The notes beneath the pieces were generated by a model, which was given only the letters and a program-made list of their open reading frames with translations, was not told where the DNA came from and did no database searches. From Lottia gigantea (taxonomy: Eukaryota; Mollusca; Gastropoda; Lottiidae): a stretch of DNA of 64,000 bases. Where the stretch lies: the NCBI RefSeq assembly GCF_000327385.1, contig NW_008709716.1, positions 126,501-190,500 of the forward strand, read 5' to 3'. This document shows positions 25,001-35,500 of this stretch, piece after piece; the stretch's first letter is position 1, and each line of letters opens with the position of its first letter. The position numbers and the translations under genes were made by a program.

Positions 25001-28000
25001 GAAAAGTGTGATATAATTTAAGGAAAGTGTATCGTATTATATATTCCAAGGAAAGTGTATCTGATGATGTAATCTAAGGAAAGTGTGTCGTGTGATATTA
25101 TATAAGAAAAGCGTGATATAATTTAAGGAAAGTGTATCGTATTATATATTCCAAGGAAAGTGTATCGGGTGATGTAATCTAAGGAAAGTGTGTCGTGTGA
25201 TATTATATAAGGAAAGTGAGATATAATTTAAGGAAAGTGTATCGTATTATATATTCCAAGGAAAGTGTATCTGATGATGTAATCTAAGGAAAGTGTGTCG
25301 TGTGATATTATATAAGAAAAGTGTGATATAATTTAAGGAAAGTGTATCGTATTATATATTCCAAGGAAAGTGTATCGGGTGATGTAATCTAAGGAAAGTG
25401 TGTCGTGTGATATTATTTAAGGAAAGTGAGATATAATTTAAGGAAAGTGTATCGTATTAAATATTCCAAGGAAAGTGTATCGGGTGATGTAATCTAAGGA
25501 AAGTGTGTCGTGTGATATTATATAAGGAAATTGAGATATAATTTAAGGAAAGTGTATCGTATTATATATTCCAAGGAAAGTTTATCGGGTGATGTAATCT
25601 AAAGAAAGTGTGTCGTGTGATATTATTTAAGGAAAGTGAGATATAATTTAAGGAAAGTGTATCATGAGATTTATTCTAAGGAAAGTGTGTTGTGTGACAA
25701 ATTCAAAGTTAAGTGTATCAGGTGATGTAGTGTGAGGAAATTAATATTGTAATGTGATATAAGGAAAATTCATTGTTATCTAAGGAAAGTGTATCGTGTG
25801 ATATGAAAACATCAGCAAAATTTGTTTACGCCGACGTGGAAATGTGGATGTATTGCTGCTGCCCCTGTTCTTGTTAGCACTATACAGAATACAGTTTCTA
25901 TTTGATTTTACTGAAATTTGCTGTGAAGATTTATATTCATGAGATCTTGGTCAAGTTCGAATTTGACAATTTTTTTGATGAACGGTTTTTGAATTATTGC
26001 CCTTGACTTAGTAAAACCGCGTGCAAATTTATTCGTTAGCGCAATAGAGACTACAGTTTTTATTCGATTTGAATGAAATTTGGTTTGATGACTCATGAGA
26101 TCTTGGTTAAGTTGGAATTTGATGATTTTTCGATGAAAGCTTTTCGAACTATTGCCCATGACTTATTAAAAATGCTTAAAAAATTTGTTCGTGAGCGCAA
26201 TAGAGACTACAGTTTTCATTCGATTTGAATGAAATTTGGTGTGATGATCTATTTATTCGAATAAGATGCTTTTTTGATGAACAATTTTTTAGTTATTTCC
26301 CTTGCCCTTGAAAACATGTCAAAATTTGGTTGTGAACACTATAGAGACTACAGTTTTCAATTGATTTTAATGAATCTTGGTGGAATCATGTTGATACGAT
26401 CTTGAACTGATTCAAATTTGGCGATTATTCGATGAACATCTTTTGAGTCATTGCCCTATTGTCTTCATCCGATTATTACGAAATTTTGTGTGATCATTTA
26501 AATCGAGGAGAATGTAGTGAAGTTCTAATGCAATGATTTTACAAGAGCTTTTGGGTTATTGGTATTGATTAAAAAAAAAAATGGAATAAATATTATAAAT
26601 ATATATTATAATAAAATTCACATTAAAGTCGCTAAATATTCATTTCTGACAGCTTGTAGCGGGTGTATGTTACTTTGCCTGGCAAGCTATCTGAATGGTT
26701 TACAAAGGTTCTTGCACAGAGAATTATTCCCTTCTGGTCAAGACTTCCCAAGTTGCTAAAGAAATGAAGATAACATATTTTTCAGCATCAAATGGCTAGG
26801 TTGGTGAAATAGGGGTGTAGAATCTTTGGATCAGTGCTGGACATTTTTAATTAAAACTGGTGTCAATTTCGAGCCTGTAATGCTAGGTTAACGGTAATCA
26901 CGGTTCAAGCCATCGTGAGGAAAACGGAATGAACGTGAGACAACGCCGGAGGATGTTCCCAAGACAGAACTCAAAGTAGCCTACCGTAACCGTACCGGCC
27001 TTCAAAGCTTCACACATCGGGACGCACCATTAATGACATTATTGAAACGTCACGAAACGGCTTTTGTCCACCCTAGCTTGTCGCGAGAACCGTGCCAAAA
27101 CGTCATGTGAAACTAGATAAAACACTAAAATAGAAATGGAATGTAGAAACGTATACAAGTTTAATGGCTGGAAATGGAAAGTAAAAGTGGAAAAGGTATA
27201 CAAATTTTAAAAGAAATGTAATGAATGAAAATGGAAAGTAGAAGTTAAAAAGGTGCGTTGGTAGAAATGGTTACGAAAAGTTCGATTTATATATTTGTAC
27301 GTGGGTGTTGTGGTAAATACCTCCTATTTATGAAATAATAATTAATAACTACATGGTATGAATTACGATGGATACCGGTGAAGAAAATCGGAAATATGGG
27401 GCTGTATTTAGGCCGTGAACGATATAACCAGTTCTTGGAAAGTATTCACTTCTTGTTAAAGATTACACGTCTCTTATTACGACTTTCAAGGTATTAATGT
27501 CATGATAGCCTACTAGTAACAAGGCGTCTCCTAGCAAGAAATATGCCAACTTCCCTGATCATTTTTCAGTATATTATCAAGGATGATAGTGAATCTGTGT
27601 CAAATCCTATTAATATTATATATAATAACTTGTCAAATATGTTGATTTAAACCAACACACTATCGCGTTCACAAGCCACATTTAGCATAATATAAGAGTA
27701 TCAAGGTTTGAAACTTGATCTTTAAAAAACTGAAATCTCTTGAATTTTAAGCTTTTGGCAAACAATTTTTATTGATTATTGTTTCATGTTGTTCATGGAA
27801 TGTAAGGCAATTTGTATGTTGTTGATGAATCAAATACAGACAAAATTGGTCTAAAACCAAATCAAATACCTTCTGAACATTGTCACTTTCTAGTAAACGC
27901 TTTAATCCTCCTTCCTGGAACATCTTCGTTTCCGCCTGAATATCAAACAAATAAACAAAACCATTCCATGTACCAACTTGTAAGAGGGTGAGATTTCCAT

Positions 28001-28109
28001 GTTTTCCCAAATTCACACCTTCAGAATCAACATAAATTGCTTCATTCTTAAACAAATTTTCTACCACCTCTCTGCACTCTTCAACCTTATCAATAATTTT
28101 ATAATTCAT
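19077..28109 (-). CDS. EXD1-like protein, 3'-5' exonuclease (DEDDy) fold, 5 exons
   Basis: CDS complement(join(19077..19953, 20142..20260, 20497..20613, 20794..20874, 27870..28109)), 477 aa, all borders GT-AG. The fold is that of DEDDy exonucleases: D28-S-E30 (motif I), VIHACSRDSDAL (motif II, residues 81-92), NVFDTQ, and YACND (Y169xxxD173, motif III), preceded by the family block YWELRPMSSEMIEYA. EXD1 acts with PIWI-pathway proteins in piRNA production, and the vertebrate and silkworm proteins are reported to be RNA adaptors rather than active nucleases. Here motif II reads HAC where the family usually has HDC, so a catalytic Asp is missing. The last exon (291 aa) is unlike known domains and ends in four tandem YYDD(E/D) units encoded by a 15-bp repeat. 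No Sm-like N-terminal domain is seen before the exonuclease fold. Intron 1 is 7.0 kb and holds a large minisatellite. Confidence 0.82.
19080..19142 (-). repeat. 15-bp coding repeat giving a YYDDE tail
   Basis: About four tandem copies of a 15-bp unit (plus strand CATCATCATAGTATT-like) at the very end of the EXD1-like CDS. They encode YYDDEYYDDE-type sequence just before the stop, after a basic PRRRN stretch. Copy number is likely to vary between individuals. Confidence 0.85.
22101..22660. repeat. 280-bp higher-order repeat, two tandem copies
   Basis: 22101-22380 and 22381-22660 are almost identical block by block, with a period of exactly 280 = 10 x 28 bp. Units inside one block differ from each other much more than the two blocks differ. 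This is the pattern left by recent unequal exchange or slippage of a ten-unit block. Confidence 0.9.
23205..23590. other. Non-repetitive gap inside the minisatellite
   Basis: About 385 bp without the 28-bp unit, including a T-rich tract near 23395-23410. No coding potential or transposon ends were recognised. It may be original intron sequence preserved between two expansions of the array. Confidence 0.55.
24118..24330. repeat. Minisatellite segment in inverted orientation
   Basis: Units here read as the reverse complement of the rest of the array, for example TATCACACGATACATTTTCC followed by TTAGATTAT near 24278. On both sides the plus-strand orientation resumes. The left junction lies beside a SINE tail fragment (24134-24170), suggesting that a rearrangement brought in or created the inverted block. 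Confidence 0.85.
24134..24170 (+). mobile_element. SINE tail fragment (37 bp) within the minisatellite
   Basis: Begins CAGAAAAGTAGGACGTAAAA and ends CTCCATTCATTTCATTT. It matches the 3' tail of the SINE at 11910-12250, read on the opposite strand, almost base for base. Only the tail is present, as expected for a strongly 5'-truncated insertion or a sequence patch captured during break repair. Confidence 0.75.
25000..25690. repeat. 105-bp higher-order repeat, about 6-7 copies, with a 210-bp dimer level
   Basis: The landmark AAGGAAAGTGTATCGTATTA recurs with its GG at 25022, 25127, 25232, 25337, 25442 and 25547, with a variant at 25652, a constant spacing of 105 bp (three 28-bp units plus a 21-bp shortened unit). 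In the first four copies TATCTGATG alternates with TATCGGGTG and TATAAGAAAAG with TAAGGAAAGTGAG, so blocks 1-2 and 3-4 form 210-bp dimers. Confidence 0.9.
25827..26692 (+). repeat. TACGCCCACAT-type repeat family, copy 1
   Basis: Starts TTTACGCCGACGTGG in a hairpin-like ATACGCC...GTAT region and ends GTTACTTTGCCTGGCAAGCT. The body has tandem units of about 145-160 bp, each with CAATAGAGACTACAGTTTT (26042, 26198 and a variant near 26340), AATGAAATTTGGTGTGAT and a TTTTTGAGTTATTGCCCTTG-like block. Copies 2 and 3 are at 41029-41629 and 43831-44403. It is AT-rich with no coding capacity, a probable non-autonomous mobile element of unrecognised class. Confidence 0.7.
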
Positions 28110-28750
28110 TGTGTTTAGGAAATTGTTCCTCTACTATATAAAGCCAATCAACAATAATGATCTAATTGCAGTTTGCGCATTACTCTTATAAACATGCTTA
28201 AAATGAAAGTAGGCTATAATGTATAGACCTAGTTTTCTCAGAATTATCGATATTGTTCTTTTTTTTTATTGTATACAGTTTAGTTTATATTCAAGTATAA
28301 AATAACACCTAGAAACCATATATATACAGTTTACAAGCTTGACGTGTGAATCACCATGTCGGTTAGATTAGGAAGGCAAACATGTTTTGGCTATATTATT
28401 TTTATAAAAATAAATTACTAAGATATTGATTATTGAGTAACATCAGGTGGTATACAATTTAGAACAGATGCGTATGACACCCAACAGGAGTTTCATACAC
28501 TATAATAAATTGCAAAAGTCTGTACAGCATTAGGCTGCTAGAAACCTTGGTGGAAGGTGGATTTATACTTCTAGCGCGGTAATACGCCAGCATTCAATTG
28601 CCAATTGGATCGGTTCGACAGACATGGAAATCGTTGAAATCTAACTTTTGTAATGAAATGTTGTCCAATAAGAACCAGTATCTGGCTTTGCAGGTGTAGT
28701 GGGCGTCATCATTAGGTTTAATGACGTCAGCGCAGTTTAGTTCGACTTTG
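28110..28750. other. 5' flank of the EXD1-like gene
   Basis: No gene is supported. A TATA-like TTTATATAG lies about 25-35 bp before the start codon on the minus strand, too close to be sure of its use. A perfect CRE octamer TGACGTCA lies at 28722-28729, just outside the Harbinger-like element. Confidence 0.4.
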
Positions 28751-29417
28751 AAGGCCCGTCTACACGATCATACATTTGTCCAAAACACCGTCGTCGGTGT
28801 TCGTGGACAAATGTTTGATCGTGTAGACGGCTTTTCCAACAAGGTTGAACATGGTCAAACATGTATGACGTTGTTCAAATATTTAGCTGCATGTTTCATC
28901 TTTCCAACAAATGTTGGCAATATTTAAATTAGTTATCAATCTTTAACAAATCAGCTGCCGTATAAACGTCATGTGACTGCCTTCCCATCTTTCAAAATGG
29001 CGACAAACGCAGAAAAAGTTTGGACCGTACAGAATGTTACTAAATTAATAAGCATGTATGAAGACAACCCGTGTCTTTATAACACTTTAATTAAAGACTA
29101 TAAGGATAAGGCATTACGAAAATTAGTAATGCACCGAACTGCAGAGGAATTACAAACAACTGGCCTGGTCTGTTAGCTGTAACTCACTCAATAAGGCCTG
29201 ACAAGTCCCATGTTGACCTCTTCTTTGGATCCAGTCCCTGACCCATTGGCGAACCTTTCGCGCTCTCCTCTTTCTCTTTTTCGCGACGAAGAATTGTTAA
29301 AATGATAACTGATGCAGCAACACCACTCAACAGACTGCTTTGAGCATCCGTGTTGAATTATTTTCCCACCAAAAATAATATTTACCCTTCAAATTTATGA
29401 TCGTGTAGACAGGCCTT
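28751..29417 (+). mobile_element. PIF/Harbinger-like DNA transposon remnant with 5' hairpin
   Basis: Terminal inverted repeats: the left end is AAGGCCCGTCTACACGATCA (continuing TACATTTG) and the right end, reverse-complemented, is AAGGCCTGTCTACACGATCA (continuing TAAATTTG), 26 of 28 bases matching. The left end also folds back on itself: the arms at 28756-28790 and about 28795-28830 form a near-perfect 35-bp palindrome around TCGT. Inside is a short frame with a MADF-like motif. No transposase is left. The target duplication is not clear, so assignment rests on the MADF frame. Confidence 0.65.
28997..29176 (+). pseudogene. MADF/Myb-SANT-like fragment of the Harbinger-like element
   Basis: From the ATG of MATNAEKVWTVQNVTKLI the frame reads on through SMYEDNPCLYNTLIKDYKD and ends at a stop after EELQTTGLVC (about 60 aa). 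The W..(x)n..LI..Y...PCLY....KDYKD pattern is that of the N-terminal half of a MADF domain, as found in the DNA-binding partner protein of PIF/Harbinger transposons. It lacks the C-terminal helices, so it is truncated. A tiny host gene is less likely, given the flanking inverted repeats. Confidence 0.55.
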
Positions 29418-29431
29418 GACAAGAATTGTCT

Positions 29432-30200
29432 TATTTTGAGAAAGCATATCGACTATATCTTTAACCTTTCTTCAGCTATCTTAAATGTTATACGCCAGGT
29501 TTTATGTACCACATGGGAAGCAGACGTAGAAACTCCAATGCTGATGTACAGGTCATTGGTTCATTCAGTTATTGATTATGGTTGTATTGCCTAGTAACAC
29601 TCAACTGAAGAAACTCGACGTTCTACGATGAAAGCTATGCCATCAGGCCAGCACGCACTCTTGATCTTATTGATTTCGTGTACGCCGATAATTTGAAGAT
29701 CTACATCGATGTTTCCGAAAGTAGTACAGCAACAGGCTACGTTTTGTATATCCCAGCATAGCCCAAGGCACCCGCATTGGTAAAAGGACCCCCCTTCGCT
29801 GTTCAGTGTTCATATCAGAACATTACCACTAGGGACGCGGTATCATGACTATCCGTCAATCACACGGAGCATGACACAATCTTTTCCGATCCACTAAGCA
29901 GCCTCCAACTATCTCTCTCACCTCTTCTAATTGCAGGTCAGCAGTTATCACTGAAATACGAAAACTACCAAACCAACAACAATCACCAGATCGAACTAGT
30001 ATGGGTACCATGGCATGTCTCTATCCCTAGAAATGATCAAGCAGACCGCTGTGCCAGCAACTTACATGTACTAAGAGGCCATCATTTCAATGCCATTAAA
30101 TGTCGATGCGACCACGTAGCCACTAGGTCACATCTCATCATTCAATGCACCGAACTGAAATCCACTAATGAGCCAACCTGAAAACCAACGAAGTTTTGGA
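29432..30200 (+). mobile_element. Decayed LINE ORF2 3' part (RT end and RNase H)
   Basis: Broken frames read as the end of a jockey/I-type LINE polyprotein. At about 29447-29590 HIDYIFNLSSAILNVIRQVL leads on to TTWEADVETPMLMYRSLVHS and DYGCIA, matching the usual TWGADR...LY.SL.RS.LDYG block after the RT. At about 29985-30190 HQIELVWVPWHVSIPRNDQA DRCASNL matches the RNase H block WVPGH.GI.GNEQAD.LA, followed by a C.C....H....C knuckle (CRCDHVATRSHLIIQC). At least two frameshifts and several stops separate the parts. It is a different LINE clade from the Tx1-like element, which has no RNase H, and is much older. Confidence 0.7.
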
Positions 30201-31395
30201 TACACCCACGGCCCACTGGTATACAATAAATGAACTCGTCAACCAATTAATAACAGAATCTGTCTTGAACAGATTGGTTGAGTTTTTAACTTCAAAAGTT
30301 TCTAATCATAATTCTAATTTTAATTATATTCACGCTATGTAACAAGTTTTATCACAGAAACACAAGAGAGCATTTTTCCCCTTTTGTTGAAAGCTATTCT
30401 ATTCCCTCCAACCACTACCAATCAACAAGAATTACCAAGATCGAGTAACTCGTGCCACACCATCCAAGGCCGAGTTTCACTGCCATGTCATTCGATCATA
30501 TCAGATAAACAACCAAACCAACAGCACAGAATCATCCAAACAAATCAAACTACTGACTCTACGACTACCAACAACTATACCTAGTTTGCAATATCAGCAT
30601 TTGCTGGAAGGGAACGTGAACTGGTAATCTACCAACAAACCAATGGTAGTTTAGTTACTAGGTCGGAAGTCGAGAGTTCGGCTCAGGTGTATGGGAGTTT
30701 CAAACACTCCGCAGTCTAGTCGGTGTGACGATGACGATTATGTTGAGTTGTCAATGGATGTCCTCTGATTCCTTGACTTCAGAGCCGCCTGGATGGGATC
30801 TGTCGATTAGCTCCGTGTCTTAAAGCATCAGCTCTGAACCGCCAGAAAGAGTTCCAGATAAGCAAGGGCCGGTACACATATACAGGTCATCTGGTTCTGC
30901 CCGTTCTTGTATCTACCCGGTCTGCTTGTAACTTTGTATCAAGTTTGTTACAGAAAGTTCTTGCAATGTAGTCATGACGTGTCTCTCCAACCCGTACCAT
31001 TCCTAGAGCTTGCTCGAGTTGTTGCTGTGTCAGTTATGGCATTATTCTTGGGGTTTTTTCTCATTGTAAGCCCAACACGCCAGTCATGTTGAATTAGAGC
31101 TTATTCCCTTAAACTCCTCTTGAGATCACCATCCAGCTTCTTGATTGAACACCTGATGGACATTAGACAGCTTAGTGACGAGTATGGATAATCGCTATCA
31201 TTGTGGTATGATGCATTAGGGACTGCAAGAATGGTTCCAGTTATGTTGGTGACTTTTCTACTGCAAACTGCATTCAACCTGTCCTAAATTTGTGCAGAAA
31301 TAATATTGCAATTTAGTTGTGCATTTTATGTTTACTGAGAGAATAGTAAAAATTATAATGATTTATATACTGTATTCAATTATCTTGATAATATA
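30201..31395. other. Intergenic, nothing firm
   Basis: Short open frames lack motifs. Around 30640-30720 GGTAGTTTAGTTACTAGGTC and GAGAGTTCGGCTCAGGT are spaced like the A and B boxes of a tRNA-type promoter, so an old SINE head is possible but weak. The rest may be LINE 3' debris. Confidence 0.4.
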
Positions 31396-32270
31396 GGCTT
31401 AACATCTGCTAAAATCTATGAATTCATTACATCTTGGTAGGTACTACTAAAGTCTATGAATTCATTACATACATCTTGGTAGGTGTACTACTAAAATCTA
31501 TGATTTCATTACATATTGGTAGGTACTAATAAAATCTATGATTTCATTACATATTGGTAGGTGTACTTAATCTATGATTTAAATATGTCTTGGTGGGTGT
31601 ACTACTAAAATCTATGATTTCATTACATATTGGTAGGTGTACTTAATCTATGACTTTAAATATGTCTTGGTGGGTGTACTACTAAAAACTATGATTTCAT
31701 TACACATTGGTAGGTGTACTACTAAAATCTATGAATTCATTACATAGTGGTAGGTACTAATAAAATCTATGAATTCATTACAACTTGGTAGGTGTACTAC
31801 TAAAATCTATGATTTAAATATGTCTTGGTGGGTGTACTACTAAAATTTATGATTTCATTACATATTGGTAGGTGTACTACTAAAATCTATGAATTCATTA
31901 CATCTTGGTAGGTACTACTAAAATCTATGAATTCATTACATACATCTTGGTAGGTACTACTAAAATCTATGATTTCATTACATATTTTTAGGTGTACTAC
32001 TAAAATCTATGAATTCATTACATCTTGGTAGGTGTACTACTAAAATCTATGAATTCGTTACATCTTGGTAGGTACTACTAAAATCTATGAATTCATTAAA
32101 TCTTGGTAGTTGCTACTAAAATCTATGAATTCATTACATACATCTTGGTAGGTGTACTACTAAAATCTATGAATTCATTACATACATCTTGGTAGGTGTA
32201 CTACTAAAATCTATGAATTCATTACATCTTGGTAGGTTTACTTCTAATATCTTTGAATTTATTACATGCT
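31396..32270. repeat. Minisatellite of about 40-bp units, roughly 22 copies
   Basis: The core unit is ACTACTAAAATCTATGAATT followed by CATTACATCTTGGTAGGTGT. Variants have GATTTCATTACATATTGG or GATTTAAATATGTCTTGGTGGG, and some lose the GTGTACTA part, giving shorter units. Between about 31560 and 31700 a two-unit block (about 115 bp) is repeated, so there is some higher-order order. It lies just downstream of the ATAD3 stop codon (300 bp). Confidence 0.92.
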
Positions 32271-32568
32271 AAATGAAACAATGCAAGATTCAGTGCTTCC
32301 TTGATAGTTGATAAATACATACACATACAAGAATCCAGATTTAAATTCCTAATAAAAACTCATTTGGCACAGAGTATTAGGATAGCGATGACACGCTAAC
32401 ACCACTCTACCATTACTTCACACAACATTATTCATTAACAAACATAATATAAAATATTTCTCATTAGTCACATCTGACACATTCACCGTCAATCTTACGG
32501 TATAGCCTTTCACTTTTGATTGGATGAATAACACTAATGATTAAAATGTGAATAGAGTTAGATTACTC

Positions 32569-35500
32569 TCAAGAATTAGAAGAGGGTTCAAATTTGGAAA
32601 TACTAGCAGCATTTTTTGCCGATTTAAACGAAGTAGCTTCTGGTTGAGATTTTTCTTGTTCCTGTTGCCACAAAATTTTCTTTTGATGTTGTTTGATAGA
32701 GTCTGCTACAACAGAATCAATCATTTTCTCTATCAAAACCCCATCTTCTGATGCATAAGCTCGAGCCTAAAAGATAAATTTATTGGAACTGAATAATAAA
32801 ATAACCAAAGCAGCTCATTATTTAGAGATACCAGGATAATGGCTTGAATTTGTCTTTAACTAATTCACAAATTGCAAGGGCAGATCCGGACTTTGTAACA
32901 TTACATACTAAATTGTCTGTCTGGAGAACTTTCATGAATACATACCTGCCAAGCTACACCTAACTTAGCTATTTCCCGACCAGACAACCCTGATGTTTTC
33001 TTTGCAATTTCTGCACATTTCACACCGTAATCAAATTGATCTACTTTTAATCTGGAAAATATTCAAAAGATATTTTTAACATTATAAACTTATTATATAG
33101 TATTCATACTGAATCAATCTGATTAAAATGTTTTTTTGTTTTGTCATTCATGATCCATGATCCAGACAACTCTGCCTCAAGTGTGTACCCAATATTGGTA
33201 GGTTGAATATCCAACAATTCCTCATATCCCTATAGCTGGTAAATATTTAAGTGATAAAAGCTATTAGGTCGTAGCTCAATTCAATACCTAGAAAATTGTC
33301 CACAATAATTTAGTCAGATCATGGGTGACAAGCAAAGCCATCTGGCAGCCCTTCCCATTAGTAACCAACCTTGATCTTTCTGAAGCAGGTTTTAATACAT
33401 ATTCATGGAAATAATGTCGACACATTCTTTCTCTTTCTTCTAAACTAGGAACATCAAACTCTACCATCTCATCTAATCTATCATTGATAGCCCAATCAAA
33501 CTGTTCTGGTTGATTACTAGCTAGTACTAACATAAATCTACAAATACAATCAATAAACCATAATATATAGAACATACTGATAAACAGTAAAGAATTATGT
33601 TAGGCCATACAAGATTGGCTTGCTCATGTTATAAGATACATGAAAATATCTGTGACAGACTAAATCCTCAGATTTTAGAATAAACCAAATAAAGAACTAT
33701 GATCTCTACTAACAGTACTGGAAGAACCAAAATTGAGTTGACAATGTTAACAACTACAAAGATTTATGAAACAATTGGAGAAAATATTATTGTCACAATT
33801 CCTGTTTTTATGAAGTTTGAATCCAATCCCCCTTAAATACTTGAAACTTACTTTTTTGATTGTTCTCCTGTTCTATAGAGAAATGCATTTAATGTTGCTC
33901 TCATATCTTCACTAATCATTTCCTGGAAAACAAAGTTTGACTGAAATCATCATAAACTTACATCTACATTCTATCAAATATTTCATCAACACATCCTTGG
34001 TAGTCCGGTGTGATTATACCAGCATGTTTTTTGTGAGTATAATTTATGAATCCATTTACTGAAATGTGAAAGTTTCTTCCGCAAATGAAAAGTTTCGTAT
34101 GTTTTAATAAATATTGACTGGAAATATCCATGTTACTTTTATCTCACCGTGCTTCTCTTGCGTAAAAATGCGTCTGCTTCATCAACAAATAAAAGTACAC
34201 TGAAAATATAACATAATAATATGACCAGCGAAAAAAGTTTCATTATCTTTAAGATAGTATTTACTGCTTGCTGAACCTAAAATTTAGTTGAAATCAAGGA
34301 GAAATTCTGATGGGTTCTCCCAAAGGCAGTACCCTGAATGCTGTACTTAAAATTTAAATACAATTCCCCCCCCCCCCCCCCCCTTCACCCCCATACAAAT
34401 ACCATTCATTGAGTATGCACCAGTAGCATATTGGATTTTTGGGGCACATGCATTCAGAAAGATTGTTTTGAAATTCTTGCTTGTCCCCTATATATTTTAT
34501 TTAATGAAAATACAATGGTCCGAATCCATTGACCAAAAGACAAGCCAACACTCTCAGTAGGCCTTCTATATTTGTATTTTTTATTTCATTATCTAAATAT
34601 AATCAGTAAAAATCAGGAGTTTTTAGTACAGGACATTTTTTGTTAGGAGAGTGATCGTATATAACTTGATAATGATAAAACACAAAACAGGGGAAAGCAT
34701 CATGAATTATTCCCCAGATTTCTTCGCCATTTTCGAAAAATGAATATAAACAAGTTGTCACAGATTTGAAGGTTTTCAGATGGAAAATATACACTGTATC
34801 GACACACAAATAGAAATGATTTTGCACAAATCCAACAAGACTATATGTTTACGGAAGTCTTGACACAAATGGGGTTCAGAGACTCACATAAATTTTTAGG
34901 CCTGTTAATATAACCAATTGGTATTAAAATCAACCTACCCTCTTCGACTTGTTTGTGCCCAATCAAACACTTTGTGCATTGCTGTGACTCCTTCTTTACC
35001 CATTGGAGCTATATCTCCACCAGTCATTATAGCATAATCCATACCAGAATGTCGAGCTAAACTCTAAAAATTAAACATCAATTCATTAAAACATTAAAAT
35101 TTCACAGAAGTATGTTGTCATAGTGGTTTAGAAGCAGTAGTCGTTAAAAGAAAACCCTCCTTTGCGTTTGAATTTAAGAAGTAGTTATCTAAATTTGTTC
35201 ACCTCACCACTAGTCAATTTTGCTTAAACTGACTTAAAGAACAAAAATCTGGGTTAAGGTTTTGAATCAGAGATTTGGTATTTATTGAGAGAAAATAGTA
35301 GCCCTTGAGGTACTTAACTCACCTTTGCAAACATGGTTTTTCCAGTACCGGGAGGTCCATACATTAATATATTTCTATAGAAACCTTTATTTTTTCGTGT
35401 ATGTTTTGTAGCTATAGCAATATCTCGTAACCTTTCTTCTAATGAGGGCTGTAAAATACGTCACAAAAAATATTCATTGCTTTTTCCACAAAAAAAAACT

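Larger units (their letters stand above)
21050..25806. repeat. 28-bp minisatellite array, about 4.8 kb
   Basis: The consensus unit on the plus strand is AAGGAAAGTGTATCGTGTGA followed by TATAATCT (28 bp). Roughly 150 units are present, diverged from each other, with variants GTGCATCGTG, GTGAATCTTGAAATGTAAT and GTGCGTTATAATGTGAGG. It is interrupted by unique sequence at about 23200-23590, and a segment in reverse orientation lies at about 24118-24330. Two levels of higher-order repeat are visible (see separate entries). Long minus-strand frames stay open only because the unit lacks stops in that direction. Confidence 0.95.
20875..27869 (-). other. Intron 1 of the EXD1-like gene (7.0 kb)
   Basis: Bounded by the donor GTATTT at 27869 and an acceptor ending TATTCCAG at 20875. 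More than two thirds is the 28-bp minisatellite (21050-25806). The rest holds a repeat-family copy (25827-26692) and about 1.2 kb of plain AT-rich DNA (26693-27869) with no supported gene. It separates the motif I exon from the motif II exon. Confidence 0.75.

Noticed and set aside
21050-25806. CRISPR-like array
   Set aside because: The repeats are contiguous and diverged, with no regular unique spacers, in a eukaryotic intron.
28721-28927. Small plus-strand protein frame of 68 codons
   Set aside because: It lies over the transposon terminal hairpin and is explained by it.
30640-30720. tRNA or SINE head
   Set aside because: The box-like words are spaced plausibly but no cloverleaf can be drawn and no body or tail of a SINE was recognised.
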